Of a stretch of DNA of 64,000 bases, positions 15,134 through 23,536 are shown one piece after another; the stretch's first letter is position 1; every line of letters begins with the position of its first letter. Source of the DNA: Amycolatopsis endophytica. GTDB taxonomy: Bacteria > Actinomycetota > Actinomycetes > Mycobacteriales > Pseudonocardiaceae. Position numbers and translations under genes: made by a program. The DNA is taken from positions 4,898,001 through 4,962,000 of the forward strand of contig NZ_JACCFK010000001.1 in NCBI RefSeq assembly GCF_013410405.1. The letters are read 5' to 3'. The notes under the pieces are model-generated. The model saw only the letters and a list, made by a program, of their open reading frames with translations. It made no database searches and was not told the DNA's origin.

Positions 15134-15589
15134 ATGAACTCGGTCATGCACGTTGACGACGTGACCTGGACCGACCCGACGTGCCCAGTCGCGCGGACGC
15201 TCGACCTCGTCGGAGACCGGTGGACCCTGCTGATCATTCGCGACGCGATGGACAACGCGCGGTCGTTCACCGACTTCCAGCAACGCACCGGCGTCGCACG
15301 CAACATCCTCACCGACCGGCTTCGCCGCCTCGTCGATCACGGCATCCTCAAACGAGAGACAGCGATCTCCGGACGACGCCAGGTCTACGTCCTTACCGAC
15401 GCAGGCCGTGACCTCTTCACGGTCATCGTGGCCATGCGTCAGTGGGGTGAGCGTCACGCGTTCGCCGACGGCGAAGCGCACTCCGTCCTCGTGGACGAGA
15501 GCGGCAACCCGCTAGCCTGCCTGCGCCCGACCGACGGTCACGGTCACCAGGTCGACGTCGACTCAACCGAAGTCATACGAAACAGCTAA
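15134..15589 (+). CDS. HxlR family transcriptional regulator
   Basis: A 151-residue winged-helix regulator. CPVARTLDLVGDRWTLLIIR is the family signature (with its conserved N-terminal Cys), then FTDFQQRTGVARNILTDRLR as recognition region and RRQVYVLTDAGRDLF as the wing. HxlR proteins respond to electrophiles, oxidants or small metabolites. ATG 15134 follows CGGGAGGCGTG. Divergent from the MFS gene, so it probably controls that exporter. Confidence 0.9.
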   Translation: MNSVMHVDDVTWTDPTCPVARTLDLVGDRWTLLIIRDAMDNARSFTDFQQRTGVARNILTDRLRRLVDHGILKRETAISGRRQVYVLTDAGRDLFTVIVAMRQWGERHAFADGEAHSVLVDESGNPLACLRPTDGHGHQVDVDSTEVIRNS

Positions 15590-15650
15590 TCGAGACACCC
15601 TTGTGGCAACCATGTAGGCCGGGCGTCAGCAACCTGCCGTCCCGCAACAC

Positions 15651-16283
15651 CTAGGACTCCGCTGAACAGCCGACGAGCCGCGGGAACAACCCGCGAATCC
15701 CGTGCCGGAGGTCGTCGAGCGCGTTTTCCGCCCCGGTGAGGTGACGTTGCAGTGCCTGCTGGAACAGACCGTCGAACAGGGCGTACGCCTCCGGCGGTGA
15801 GCAGGCCGGGCGGGAGCCGGCCAGGTCGGCGTAGGCGGTGACGTTGCGCCAGATCATCTCCTGCAGGCTGTCGTCGATCTCGGCGACGTCGTCGCGGAAT
15901 GCCTCCTCGAACATCGACTGCGTGCGCAGGTCGTACCACATCCGGTGCATCAGGGGCGCCTCGCTGAGCGCGGTGGCCAGACCCTCCGCGCAGGCTTCGG
16001 CGAGCGCGCCGGCCGTGGCGGCCTCACCGACCCCGCCTTCGTACCGCCGCACGCAGGCCGCCTTGTACCGCCGCACGCAGTAGGTGATCAGTTCGACCTT
16101 GTCGGCGAAGTAGTAGTGCAGCAGCCCGTGCGAGAACTTGGTGTGCTCGGCGATGGTGCGCAGGCTGGTGCGGGCGTAGCCGAGATCGGCCAAGGCCAGC
16201 AGTGCCGCGTCGGCGAGTTCGCGGCGACGCTCCTCGAACTTGTCCACCCGGTTCCGACGCTTCACGGCGGCTGCGCTGGTCAC
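15651..16283 (-). CDS. TetR family transcriptional regulator
   Basis: A 210-residue regulator. The N-terminal DNA-binding part is DAALLALADLGYARTSLRTI then AEHTKFSHGLLHYYFADKVE; the rest is an all-helical ligand domain. GTG 16283 fits a leaderless promoter: TATCTT (bases 16291-16296, minus strand) stands 7 nt upstream of it. The coding sequence carries a 16-bp direct repeat (16041-16056 and 16065-16080), which produces CVRRYKAACVRRYEGG. It diverges from an acyl-CoA ligase operon that it probably represses, with an acyl-CoA-like ligand as the likely effector (inference). Confidence 0.9.
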   Translation of the reverse strand: MTSAAAVKRRNRVDKFEERRRELADAALLALADLGYARTSLRTIAEHTKFSHGLLHYYFADKVELITYCVRRYKAACVRRYEGGVGEAATAGALAEACAEGLATALSEAPLMHRMWYDLRTQSMFEEAFRDDVAEIDDSLQEMIWRNVTAYADLAGSRPACSPPEAYALFDGLFQQALQRHLTGAENALDDLRHGIRGLFPRLVGCSAES

Positions 16284-16321
16284 GCAGGCGAAGATACCAT
16301 CGGGCGGCTCTTCTGACCGAA

Positions 16322-16350
16322 CGTCCAAAAAAATCTTGACAATCGTCCAA
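16322..16350. promoter_or_regulatory. candidate TetR operator/promoter
   Basis: CGTCCAAA occurs twice in the same orientation (16322-16329 and 16344-16351). TTGAC-AATC-GTCCAA at 16336-16350 is an imperfect inverted repeat that includes a TTGACA -35-like hexamer. It lies between the TetR gene and the ligase gene, where an operator controlling both would be expected. Confidence 0.5.
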
Positions 16351-16411
16351 ATGGCGGCCAAGGTCGTCACCAGCTCCTCCGCGCCGGGGGGAGTTTTCCG
16401 GAGGGCCGACG

Positions 16412-17944
16412 ATGTCTCTGTTCTTTTACCTGGAAAAAGGCGCCTCACTGGATCCCGGGGCGCCCTGCCTCACGCTCGCCGGGGTGTCGCGCTCCTATGG
16501 CGAGGTCGTCGAGCTCGCCGAGGCCGTGGCTCGTGCGTTGCGGCGCTCGGGTGTCGCGCCGGGGGACAAGGTGGGCATCCTCTCGGCCAACGACCCGACC
16601 GCGTTCACCTGCGTGTTCGGCATCGCCAGGGCAGGCGCGGTGTGGTGCCCGATCAACCCGCGCAACGCCGCCGGCGAGAACGCGGAGCTGCTCGACCTCT
16701 TCGACTGCTCCACCCTGATCTTCCAGCCCGCCTTCGACGATCTGGTCGCCCGGATCGCCCCGGAGCTGCCGAAGCTGACCACGCTCGTCCGCCTCGGCGA
16801 CGGCGACGATCTCGCGCCCGCGTTCGACACCTGGCTCGACGCCGCACGTCACGACCCGCCCGCCGACGCCGCGCCACCCGGCGACGTCGCCGCGCTGGTG
16901 GGCACCGGCGGCACCACGGGGCGCCCCAAGGGCGTGATGCTCACCGGCCGCAATCTCGAAACGATGTCGGCGATCACGCTGATGAGCTACCCCTTCGCGG
17001 GCCGTCCGGTGTACCTGGCGCTCGCACCGCTGACCCACGCGGCCGGAGTGCTGTGCTTCCCGGTCCTCGCCCGCGGAGGCGAGATCGTGATCATGGCGAA
17101 ACCCGACGTCGGGGAGTTCCTGAACCTCATCGAGCGCCACCGGGTCACCCACACCTTCCTGCCGCCGACGCTGATCTACATGGTGCTCGGGCATCCGGCG
17201 CTGGATTCCACGGATCTGTCGTCCCTGCAGTGCTTCTGGTACGGCGCGGCACCGATGTCGACCGCCCGGCTCACCGAAGCCCTCGACCGCATCGGGCCGA
17301 TGGCACAGCTGTTCGGCCAGTCCGAGGCGCCGATGATGATCTCGACGATGTCGCCCGCCGAGCACCGCCGTCCCGACGGGACAGTCCACACGCGACGGCT
17401 GACCTCCGCGGGCCGCCCGTCACCACTGGTCACGGTCGCCATCCTGGACGCCGAGGGGCGGACCGTGCCCCAGGGGGAACGCGGCGAGATCTGCGTGCGC
17501 GGCTCGCTGGTGATGGCCGGCTACTACCGCGACCCCGCGGCCACGTTGCAGGCATCCGCGCACGGCTGGCACCACACCGGCGACATCGGCTTCCTCGACG
17601 AGGAGGGCTACCTCCACATCGTCGACCGCGCCAAGGACATGGTCATCACCGGCGGGTTCAACGTCTACTCCGCCGAGGTCGAACAGGCGGTGATGGCCCA
17701 CGACGCCGTCCGCGACTGCGCCGTGGTCGGCCTGCCCGACGACAAGTGGGGCGAGCGGGTCACCGCCGTCGTCCAGCTCCAGCCCGGCGCCGAGCTGGAC
17801 GCCGACGAGCTCATCGCCTTCGTCAAGCAACGCGTCGGCAGCGTCAAGGCGCCCAAGCAGATCGAGATCTGGCCCGAACTCCCGCGCTCCACCATCGGCA
17901 AGGTCCTCAAGGCCGACATCCGCACGACCCTCACCGGCAGTTGA
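16412..17944 (+). CDS. AMP-forming acyl-CoA synthetase/ligase
   Basis: A 510-residue ANL-superfamily enzyme that activates a carboxylic acid as acyl-AMP and then acyl-CoA. Motifs: ALVGTGGTTGRPKGVMLTG (phosphate loop, about 163-181), ELRGSLVMAGYYRDP-like GEICVRGSLVMAGYYRDP, WHHTGDIGFLDEEG, GGFNVYSAEVE hinge and the catalytic Lys in RSTIGKVLKADI near the C-terminus. The substrate is probably a medium-chain, aromatic or terpenoid acid. Ribosome site CCGGAGGGCC. First gene of an operon with an LLM oxidoreductase and an SDR. Confidence 0.92.
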   Translation: MSLFFYLEKGASLDPGAPCLTLAGVSRSYGEVVELAEAVARALRRSGVAPGDKVGILSANDPTAFTCVFGIARAGAVWCPINPRNAAGENAELLDLFDCSTLIFQPAFDDLVARIAPELPKLTTLVRLGDGDDLAPAFDTWLDAARHDPPADAAPPGDVAALVGTGGTTGRPKGVMLTGRNLETMSAITLMSYPFAGRPVYLALAPLTHAAGVLCFPVLARGGEIVIMAKPDVGEFLNLIERHRVTHTFLPPTLIYMVLGHPALDSTDLSSLQCFWYGAAPMSTARLTEALDRIGPMAQLFGQSEAPMMISTMSPAEHRRPDGTVHTRRLTSAGRPSPLVTVAILDAEGRTVPQGERGEICVRGSLVMAGYYRDPAATLQASAHGWHHTGDIGFLDEEGYLHIVDRAKDMVITGGFNVYSAEVEQAVMAHDAVRDCAVVGLPDDKWGERVTAVVQLQPGAELDADELIAFVKQRVGSVKAPKQIEIWPELPRSTIGKVLKADIRTTLTGS

Positions 17945-17975
17945 CACCGCACCACAGCAAGGAGGCTGTACCACC

Positions 17976-18968
17976 ATGAAACTCGCGCTCTACCTCCCGA
18001 ACTTCCGGGACAAGGTCACCGTGGCGGAACTCGAAGACCTCACCGCCCTGGCCGAGGACCTCGACTTCGACTCCGTCTGGACGCTCGACCGCATCATCGT
18101 CCCGGAAACCTCGGACACCGAGCAGATGCAGCACGCCTTCGGCATGATCGAGGGATTCCCCAAGGGCCTGCCGGTCAGCTCGCGGGGCGAGTTCCTCCAG
18201 GGCATGCCGCTCATCCCGTGGCTGGCCGCGAAGACGTCGAAGGTGCGGATCGGGATGAGCATCATCGACACGCCCTACCGTTCGCCCGGGGTCCTCGCCG
18301 CGGAACTGGCCACCATCGACCACCTCGCGAACGGCAGGCTCAACGTCGCCGTGGGCTCGGGGTGGATGCCCGAGGAGTTCGCCGCCGCGAGCGCGTCCCA
18401 CATCTACCCGAAGCGGCACAAGCACGTGCGGGAAACCCTGGAGATCATGCAGGGCATCTGGACCAACGACCTCTTCGAGTACCACGGCGAGTTCGCCGAC
18501 TTCCAGCGCAGCGGGTTCGGGGCCAAGCCGGTGCAGAAGCCACACCCGCCGATCTTCTTCAGCGGCCTCAAGGACGCGCGTCGCTCGGCGAGCCGCATCG
18601 CCAAGTACGGCCTGTCCGGCTGGATCGGGATCCAGGACTCGCCCGAGGACATCCGGCGGTGGCGCACCGAGATCCAGCGCGAACTGGCGGAACTCGACAC
18701 CGACCGCACCATCGACGATCTCGAGATCTCCAGCATGATCTGGTTCGTCATCACCGACCAGGACGCCGACCAGACCCCGCTGGGCAAGGGCACCAACCTG
18801 CTCGTCGGCTCCGAAGCGCAGATCACCGACCAGCTCAAGCGCTACAAGGAAGCGGGCCTGACCATGCCGTTCCTGTGGCCGCCGTTCCAGGACGTGCCGG
18901 TCGCGAAGACGCTCGACGACATGAAGCGCCTCAAGGAAGAGATCCTGCCCAAGATCGAAGCCATGTGA
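17976..18968 (+). CDS. LLM-class F420/flavin-dependent oxidoreductase (TIGR03619-like)
   Basis: A 330-residue TIM-barrel luciferase-like protein. It starts MKLALYLPNFRDKVTVAELE, has FDSVWTLDRIIVPE (barrel strand 2), KVRIGMSIIDTPYRSPGVLA, the conserved GRLNVAVGSGWMPEEF and PPIFFSGLKDARRSASRIAK. Members use F420 or FMN to oxidise or reduce organic substrates; in actinomycetes many use F420. AAGGAGG stands upstream of the ATG. Placed between the ligase and the SDR, it probably acts on the same carbon skeleton. Confidence 0.88.
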   Translation: MKLALYLPNFRDKVTVAELEDLTALAEDLDFDSVWTLDRIIVPETSDTEQMQHAFGMIEGFPKGLPVSSRGEFLQGMPLIPWLAAKTSKVRIGMSIIDTPYRSPGVLAAELATIDHLANGRLNVAVGSGWMPEEFAAASASHIYPKRHKHVRETLEIMQGIWTNDLFEYHGEFADFQRSGFGAKPVQKPHPPIFFSGLKDARRSASRIAKYGLSGWIGIQDSPEDIRRWRTEIQRELAELDTDRTIDDLEISSMIWFVITDQDADQTPLGKGTNLLVGSEAQITDQLKRYKEAGLTMPFLWPPFQDVPVAKTLDDMKRLKEEILPKIEAM

Positions 18969-19000
18969 TCCACCGCCACAACGAAGTGAGAGGAACAAGA

Positions 19001-19756
19001 ATGTCCGAGCTCCAGGGAAAGCGGGTCTTCGTCACCGGGTCCGGTGCCGGGATCGGCAAGGCGATCGCCGCGTTGTTCGTCGAACGCGGCGCCAGGGTCG
19101 TGGTCAGTGACCTCAACGCCGACTCCGCCAAGCAGGCGGCCGACGAGATCGGCGCCGCCGGTGTGGCCAACTGCGACGTGACGGACGAGGCGCAGGTGCA
19201 GTCCGCCGTGCAGCAGGCGGCCGACCTCCTCGGCGGCCTCGACGTGCTGGTCAACAACGCGGGGGTCGAGGTCGCCTCGCCGTTGCTGCAGCAGTCGACG
19301 GAAAGCTTCGACAACATCTTCGCCGTCAACGTCCGCGGCACGTTCGTGACCATGAAGGCGGCCACCCCGCACCTGGTCGAGTCCAAGGGCAACATCGTCA
19401 ACATCGCCTCGATCGCCGGGGTCGGCGGCAGCCCGCTGCTGGGCTCCTACTGCGCGACGAAGGCGGCGGTCATCCAGCTCACCCGGGTCGCCGCGGTGGA
19501 GATGCGGCCCTCGGGGGTGCGGGTCAACGCGGTCTGCCCGGGCTTCGCCGACACCGCCATGGTCGAACGGCTCGTGCCGGACTTCGAAGCGGCGACCCAG
19601 GTGCCCTTCGGCGACCTCGTCGCGGCGAAGCAGGGCCGTCTCGGCACGCCGCAGGACATCGCCGAGGTCGCGGCGTTCCTCGCGTCCGACCGGGCGAGCT
19701 GGGTGACCGGCAGCCACTACGTCCTCGACGGCGGTCTCACCGCCTCGCTGGTGTGA
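19001..19756 (+). CDS. SDR family NAD(P)-dependent oxidoreductase
   Basis: A 251-residue classical short-chain dehydrogenase. Cofactor motif VFVTGSGAGIGKAIA, DVLVNNAGVEVAS, catalytic Ser in NIASIAGVGGSPLLGSYCATK (Ser-Tyr-x3-Lys present), and GLTASLV end with LDGG. D38-like Asp after strand 2 (VVVSDLNADS) suggests NAD(H) preference. Last gene of the ligase-LLM-SDR operon, followed by a strong hairpin. It likely oxidises a secondary alcohol or beta-hydroxyacyl intermediate. Confidence 0.92.
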   Translation: MSELQGKRVFVTGSGAGIGKAIAALFVERGARVVVSDLNADSAKQAADEIGAAGVANCDVTDEAQVQSAVQQAADLLGGLDVLVNNAGVEVASPLLQQSTESFDNIFAVNVRGTFVTMKAATPHLVESKGNIVNIASIAGVGGSPLLGSYCATKAAVIQLTRVAAVEMRPSGVRVNAVCPGFADTAMVERLVPDFEAATQVPFGDLVAAKQGRLGTPQDIAEVAAFLASDRASWVTGSHYVLDGGLTASLV

Positions 19757-19762
19757 CACGGC

Positions 19763-19796
19763 GGCCGGCGGGCCTGCCCGAGCGGGCCCGCCGGCC
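19763..19796. terminator. hairpin terminator between convergent genes
   Basis: A perfect 12-bp inverted repeat, GGCCGGCGGGCC and its complement, with a 10-nt loop. It sits in the 46-nt gap between the SDR stop and the convergent MFS stop, so it can serve both directions. Confidence 0.82.
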
Positions 19797-19802
19797 ACCC
19801 GG

Positions 19803-21404
19803 TCACCGGAGGGCGACGGTGTCCGTGGGTTCCGCCTCGTCGGTGATGGCGGGGCGCGTGCCCTTCGGGCCGCGAAGAGCGACGTAGACGAGCAGCACGC
19901 CCATGACGGCCACGCCCGCCCACATGGCCTGCTGCCAGCCCTCGACGAAGGACTGCCGCGCCGTGTCGATCAGGCCCTGTGCGTGCGCGCCCGTGCCCGG
20001 GGCCACTTCGACGGCATTGGCGATGCCTTCGCGGGCGATGTCCGCGGCGGCCCGGGGGACGCCGCCGAGCTCGTCGTCGATGGCGCCGCGGTAGCCGCTG
20101 GCCACGAGCCCGCCGAGCATCGCGACGCCCAGCGCGGTGCCGAATTCGCGGGTGCCGTCGTTGAGAGCGGAGGCGACCCCCTGCTTGGCGCGGGGCAGTG
20201 AGCCGGTGATGGCCTCGGTGGAGGGCGTCATCGCCAGGCCCATGCCGAGGCCCATCGCGACCATGCCGCCGACGATGGACAGGTAGCCGCCGTCGACGGA
20301 GACGAACAGCGCCATCAGTGCCAGGCCGAGTGCGGACAGGGCGATGCCCACGGTCATGGTGGAGCGGGCGCCGGTCTTGGCCGCGATCTTGGGCGCCAGC
20401 CCGGACGCCGCCATCATCGTGAGGGCCATCGGCATCAACGCCACGGTGGAGGCCAGGCCCGACCAGCCCAGCACGGCCTGGAAGAACGGGTAGAGCACGA
20501 CGGCGACACCGGCCTGCACGCCGAAGACGACGAGCAGCGTGACGGAGCCGCCGGCCAGGCCGCGCTCACGGAAGAGGCGCACGTCCAGCAGGGACGCGTC
20601 GCGGCGGTGCAGCTCCCATGCCACGAAGGCGATGGCGGCGGCGACGCCGACGGCCAGGCTGATCAGCGAACCGGGGTCGGTCCAGCCGCGCTCGGGGCCT
20701 TCCTGCAGGGCGAAGATCAGTCCGATCGCGGCGAGGGCGGACAGCACCGCGCCGACGGAGTCGAAGGTGTGGGCGGAACGTTCGCGGGAGTCCGGCACCG
20801 ATTTCAGGGTCATCGCGAGCGCGGCGACGGCCAGCGCCACGGGCAGCGCGAACAGCCACCGCCAGTCCGCGACGTCCACCAGGAGCGCGGAGAGGAACAT
20901 GCCCAGGACGCCGCCGCCCCCGGCGACGCCGGTCCACACCCCGATCGCCTGGCCCCGCTTCTCCTCCGGGAAGGTGGAGGTGATGACGGCCAGCGTGACC
21001 GGCATGATCATCGCGGCGCTGACCCCCGCGGCCACCCGGGCGGCGATCATCACCGCGGCCGACGGGGCGAGCCCGGCGGCCACACTGGCCGCGCCGAAGA
21101 CGATCAGCCCGGCGACCAGCACGGGCTTGCGGCCCAGCCGGTCACCGATCGCCCCGAGCGGCAGCAGCAGGGCGGCCAGGGCCAGGGTGTAGACGTTGAT
21201 GATCCACAGGACGGTGGTCTGCGGGACGCCCCATTCGACCGCCAGGTGGGTCTGGGCGACGCTCAGGCCGGACACCGAGGCGATCACGGCCATCAGCGCG
21301 ATCGAGACGGCGATCAGGATCGCGCGCAGCTGACGCGCATCCGGTGTGCTCCCGCCGCTCACGGGCGCGGCCGCCGCCGCGTGGGGAGACTGGTTGCTGG
21401 TCAT
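19803..21404 (-). CDS. MFS drug efflux transporter, DHA2 (14-TM) family
   Basis: A 533-residue carrier, long enough for 14 helices. Motif A is LLPLGAIGDRLGRKPVLVAG; motif C-like GVAGGGGVLGMFLSALL is characteristic of antiporters; LPRAKQGVASALNDGTREFG is the typical late DHA2 motif. It should export amphiphilic drugs or own metabolites using the proton gradient. Divergent from an XRE-cupin regulator, from which it is separated by about 110 nt containing TGCC dyads. Confidence 0.9.
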   Translation of the reverse strand: MTSNQSPHAAAAAPVSGGSTPDARQLRAILIAVSIALMAVIASVSGLSVAQTHLAVEWGVPQTTVLWIINVYTLALAALLLPLGAIGDRLGRKPVLVAGLIVFGAASVAAGLAPSAAVMIAARVAAGVSAAMIMPVTLAVITSTFPEEKRGQAIGVWTGVAGGGGVLGMFLSALLVDVADWRWLFALPVALAVAALAMTLKSVPDSRERSAHTFDSVGAVLSALAAIGLIFALQEGPERGWTDPGSLISLAVGVAAAIAFVAWELHRRDASLLDVRLFRERGLAGGSVTLLVVFGVQAGVAVVLYPFFQAVLGWSGLASTVALMPMALTMMAASGLAPKIAAKTGARSTMTVGIALSALGLALMALFVSVDGGYLSIVGGMVAMGLGMGLAMTPSTEAITGSLPRAKQGVASALNDGTREFGTALGVAMLGGLVASGYRGAIDDELGGVPRAAADIAREGIANAVEVAPGTGAHAQGLIDTARQSFVEGWQQAMWAGVAVMGVLLVYVALRGPKGTRPAITDEAEPTDTVALR

Positions 21405-21486
21405 GGTTTCCTTTCACAACGGAGAAGCGGAATCAGCGCCGGGGACGGGTCCGGTCGCCATGCCGGGGTCCGACGGTAAGCGTGCT

Positions 21487-21513
21487 TTGCCCAAAAGGCA
21501 TACAATGTTGCCC
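21487..21513 (+). promoter_or_regulatory. leaderless-type promoter and dyad of the XRE regulator
   Basis: TACAAT at 21501-21506 lies 7 nt upstream of ATG 21514, the spacing of leaderless actinobacterial promoters. TTGCCCA occurs on both sides (21487-21493 and 21508-21514), and TGCC-CAAAA-GGCA forms a small dyad overlapping the promoter, a plausible autorepressor site that would also cover the divergent MFS promoter. Confidence 0.5.
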
Positions 21514-22110
21514 ATGACGCAAGAAGATGGGGCGCTGGACAGCCTCGTACGCAAACGGATCCGCGCACTGCGGGTCGCGCAGGGCTGGTCACTGGAAGAA
21601 CTGGCCGGCCGCGCCAACCTCAGCCAGTCCTCACTGAGCCGCATCGAGAACGGACAGCGCCGCCTCGCCCTGGACCAGCTCGTCACTCTCGCCCGCGCGC
21701 TGGACACGACCCTGGACCAGCTCGTGGAGAACGTGGCCGACGACGTCGTCGTCAGCCCGGTGATCGACGCCACCCACGGCCTGATGCGCTGGCCCATCAA
21801 GGGCGACCCCGGTATGAGCGTCATGCGTCAGCGCATGACCGAACCGCCGCCCGCCAACCCGGCCCGGATGCGTGCCCACCCCGGCCGCGAATGGCTGGTC
21901 GTGCTGTCCGGCACCGCGATCCTGATGCTGGGCCACCGCCGGTTCCGGATGGAGGCCAACCAGGCCGCCGAGTTCCCGACCATGGTTCCGCACGCGATCG
22001 GCGCCGAGGGCGGCCCGTGCGAGATCATGGGCATCTTCGACCGGGACGCCCGCCGCGGCCACCAGCGCGACGCGGGCGAGGCCGAGGGCACGCAGGGTTC
22101 CGGCGAGTGA
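21514..22110 (+). CDS. XRE family regulator with C-terminal cupin domain
   Basis: A 198-residue protein. The lambda-repressor-like helix-turn-helix spans about 10-65: SLEELAGRANLSQSSLSRIE. The C-terminal half is a small cupin: REWLVVLSGTAILMLGHRRF, then AAEFPTMVPHAIGAEGG. Such proteins sense small ligands or metals in the cupin and often control transporters or catabolic genes. Start 21514 is taken as leaderless; ATG 21505, with AAAAGG 6 nt upstream, is an alternative adding three residues. It probably controls the divergent DHA2 exporter. Confidence 0.88.
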   Translation: MTQEDGALDSLVRKRIRALRVAQGWSLEELAGRANLSQSSLSRIENGQRRLALDQLVTLARALDTTLDQLVENVADDVVVSPVIDATHGLMRWPIKGDPGMSVMRQRMTEPPPANPARMRAHPGREWLVVLSGTAILMLGHRRFRMEANQAAEFPTMVPHAIGAEGGPCEIMGIFDRDARRGHQRDAGEAEGTQGSGE

Positions 22111-22234
22111 CACCCTCGCGGAATTTTCGTCGCTTCCCGGCGATTCTTGCGCGGCGGGCAGCACGGCAAGCTCGTGGTTTGCTGTTTTCGCAAGAACATG
22201 TGCGTCAATCGCAAACACTGGTTACCGTGTCGTC

Positions 22235-23104
22235 ATGACCTCCACGCACGAACACCCTCACTACGGCGATCCGCACGGCCACCACCGGGAGCACGACGAC
22301 GCCGGCCAGGCGGAAATCCTCGACCTGGACGCCGAAGTCCTCGCCGGGCACATCGCCTCCATCACCGCCTGGCTGCCGCTGACGACCGGGCCGCGTCAGA
22401 TCGTGGACCTCGGTTGCGGCACCGGCGCGGGGACCTTCGCGCTCCTCGACCGCTTCCCCGAGGCGCGCGTCACCGCGGTCGACGCTTCCGTCGGCCACCT
22501 GCAGGTCCTGCGCGAGAAGGCGTGTGCCCGCGGTGTCCAGGACCGGGTACGCACGGTGCAAGCCGATCTCGACGACGACCACTGGCCCGACCTCGGCACA
22601 CCGGAGCTGGTGTGGGCGTCGGCGTCGATGCACCACATGGCCCGGCCCGACCGCGCGCTGCGCAGCGTCCACGACCTGCTCGCGCCGGGCGGGCTGTTCG
22701 CCGTCGTCGAGCTGGACGGGTTCCCCCGTTTCCTGCCCGCCGACGCCCCCGAGTACCGGCCGGGACTCGAGGAACGCGCCCACCGGGCGACCGACAGCTT
22801 CCATGCCGAACACGTCCCGCACCGCGGCGCCGACTGGGGGCCGATGCTGGCCGCCGCCGGGTTCACGGTCGAGGACGAGCGCACCGTCACCGTGAACATC
22901 GAGGGCAACCGGAGCGAGGCCGTCGGCCGCTACGCCCACACCAGCCTGCAACGCATCCGCGGCGCCGCCGCACCCGCACTCAGCGCCGAGGACCTCGCCG
23001 CCTTCGACGAGCTCCTGGACCCCACCGGCCCGCGCAGCATCCTGCGCCGCGACGACCTCGCCGTGCGGACCGAGCGCAAGGTCTGGGCCGCGCGGCGCGC
23101 CTGA
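22235..23104 (+). CDS. class I SAM-dependent methyltransferase with His-rich N-terminus
   Basis: A 289-residue Rossmann methyltransferase. Motif I is QIVDLGCGTGAGTFALLDRF (about 55-74), with the acidic end of strand 2 in VTAVDASVGHLQVL. Then LVWASASMHHMARPDRALR and LAPGGLFAVVELDGFPRFL. The first 22 residues are extremely His/Asp-rich (HEHPHYGDPHGHHREHDD), like a metal-binding tail. Substrate unknown. TACCGT six bases before the ATG suggests a leaderless transcript. Upstream, TCGCAA occurs twice near 22188 and 22209. It stands alone on the plus strand. Confidence 0.82.
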   Translation: MTSTHEHPHYGDPHGHHREHDDAGQAEILDLDAEVLAGHIASITAWLPLTTGPRQIVDLGCGTGAGTFALLDRFPEARVTAVDASVGHLQVLREKACARGVQDRVRTVQADLDDDHWPDLGTPELVWASASMHHMARPDRALRSVHDLLAPGGLFAVVELDGFPRFLPADAPEYRPGLEERAHRATDSFHAEHVPHRGADWGPMLAAAGFTVEDERTVTVNIEGNRSEAVGRYAHTSLQRIRGAAAPALSAEDLAAFDELLDPTGPRSILRRDDLAVRTERKVWAARRA

Positions 23105-23480
23105 CCCCCGGGCTGCCCGGTCCACAGTGGAGGGACCTGCGGCATCCTGGCGGACAGGGCGCACGGTCCGGCCCAGCCCGCCGCGAAACCGGCCACCTTC
23201 CGGCGCGCGGCGCGATCCGGCAGGGTCGTCCCGGACACGACCGCGTCGGCGGCGTCGGAGGCCACGCGGACCGCGAGGGCGAGCCGCAGGGCCCGGCCGG
23301 GCGGCAGGCACACCATGGCCAGCGCTCGAGGACACCGCGTCCGGCTACCCCGCGCGGATCGAGCCGGAAACGCGGCAGGCGCGTCACGTGCCGCGCGGGC
23401 CCGGCCACGGGGGAGCGGTCCGGGCGGGTCGGGTTCGGTGCGGCACCGGGCCCGCGGGCGGCTCGGGTAACGTGACCCCG
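23105..23480. other. 376 bp without an intact gene
   Basis: No complete coding region is convincing here. A minus-strand stretch at about 23130-23316 looks like the remains of a membrane-protein gene (listed separately). The rest is GC-rich DNA with no repeat, RNA gene or promoter I can support, up to the IclR palindrome at 23481. Confidence 0.6.
23130..23316 (-). pseudogene. C-terminal remnant of a small membrane protein
   Basis: The minus-strand frame reads CLPPGRALRLALAVRVASDA then ADAVVSGTTLPDRAARRKVA and GFAAGWAGPCALSARM. This is the style of the last two helices of DUF4267-like actinobacterial membrane proteins (R-x2-SD-x2-DAV...). The first helices and a start codon are missing, and the frame runs on into the neighbouring methyltransferase without a stop. 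Probably a decayed gene; the family assignment is tentative. Confidence 0.35.
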
Positions 23481-23499
23481 GTGTTCACGTAATGAACAC
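23481..23499. promoter_or_regulatory. IclR-type palindrome, site 1 (own promoter)
   Basis: GTGTTCACGTAATGAACAC: perfect 7-bp arms with a 5-nt centre, 38 nt upstream of the IclR start. Its core GTTCAC-N3-ATGAAC matches sites at 26923-26937 and 27017-27031. Confidence 0.7.
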
Positions 23500-23536
23500 C
23501 ACTGTCAGGTAGTCGATCGTCGGGCGGGAGGGTGTC

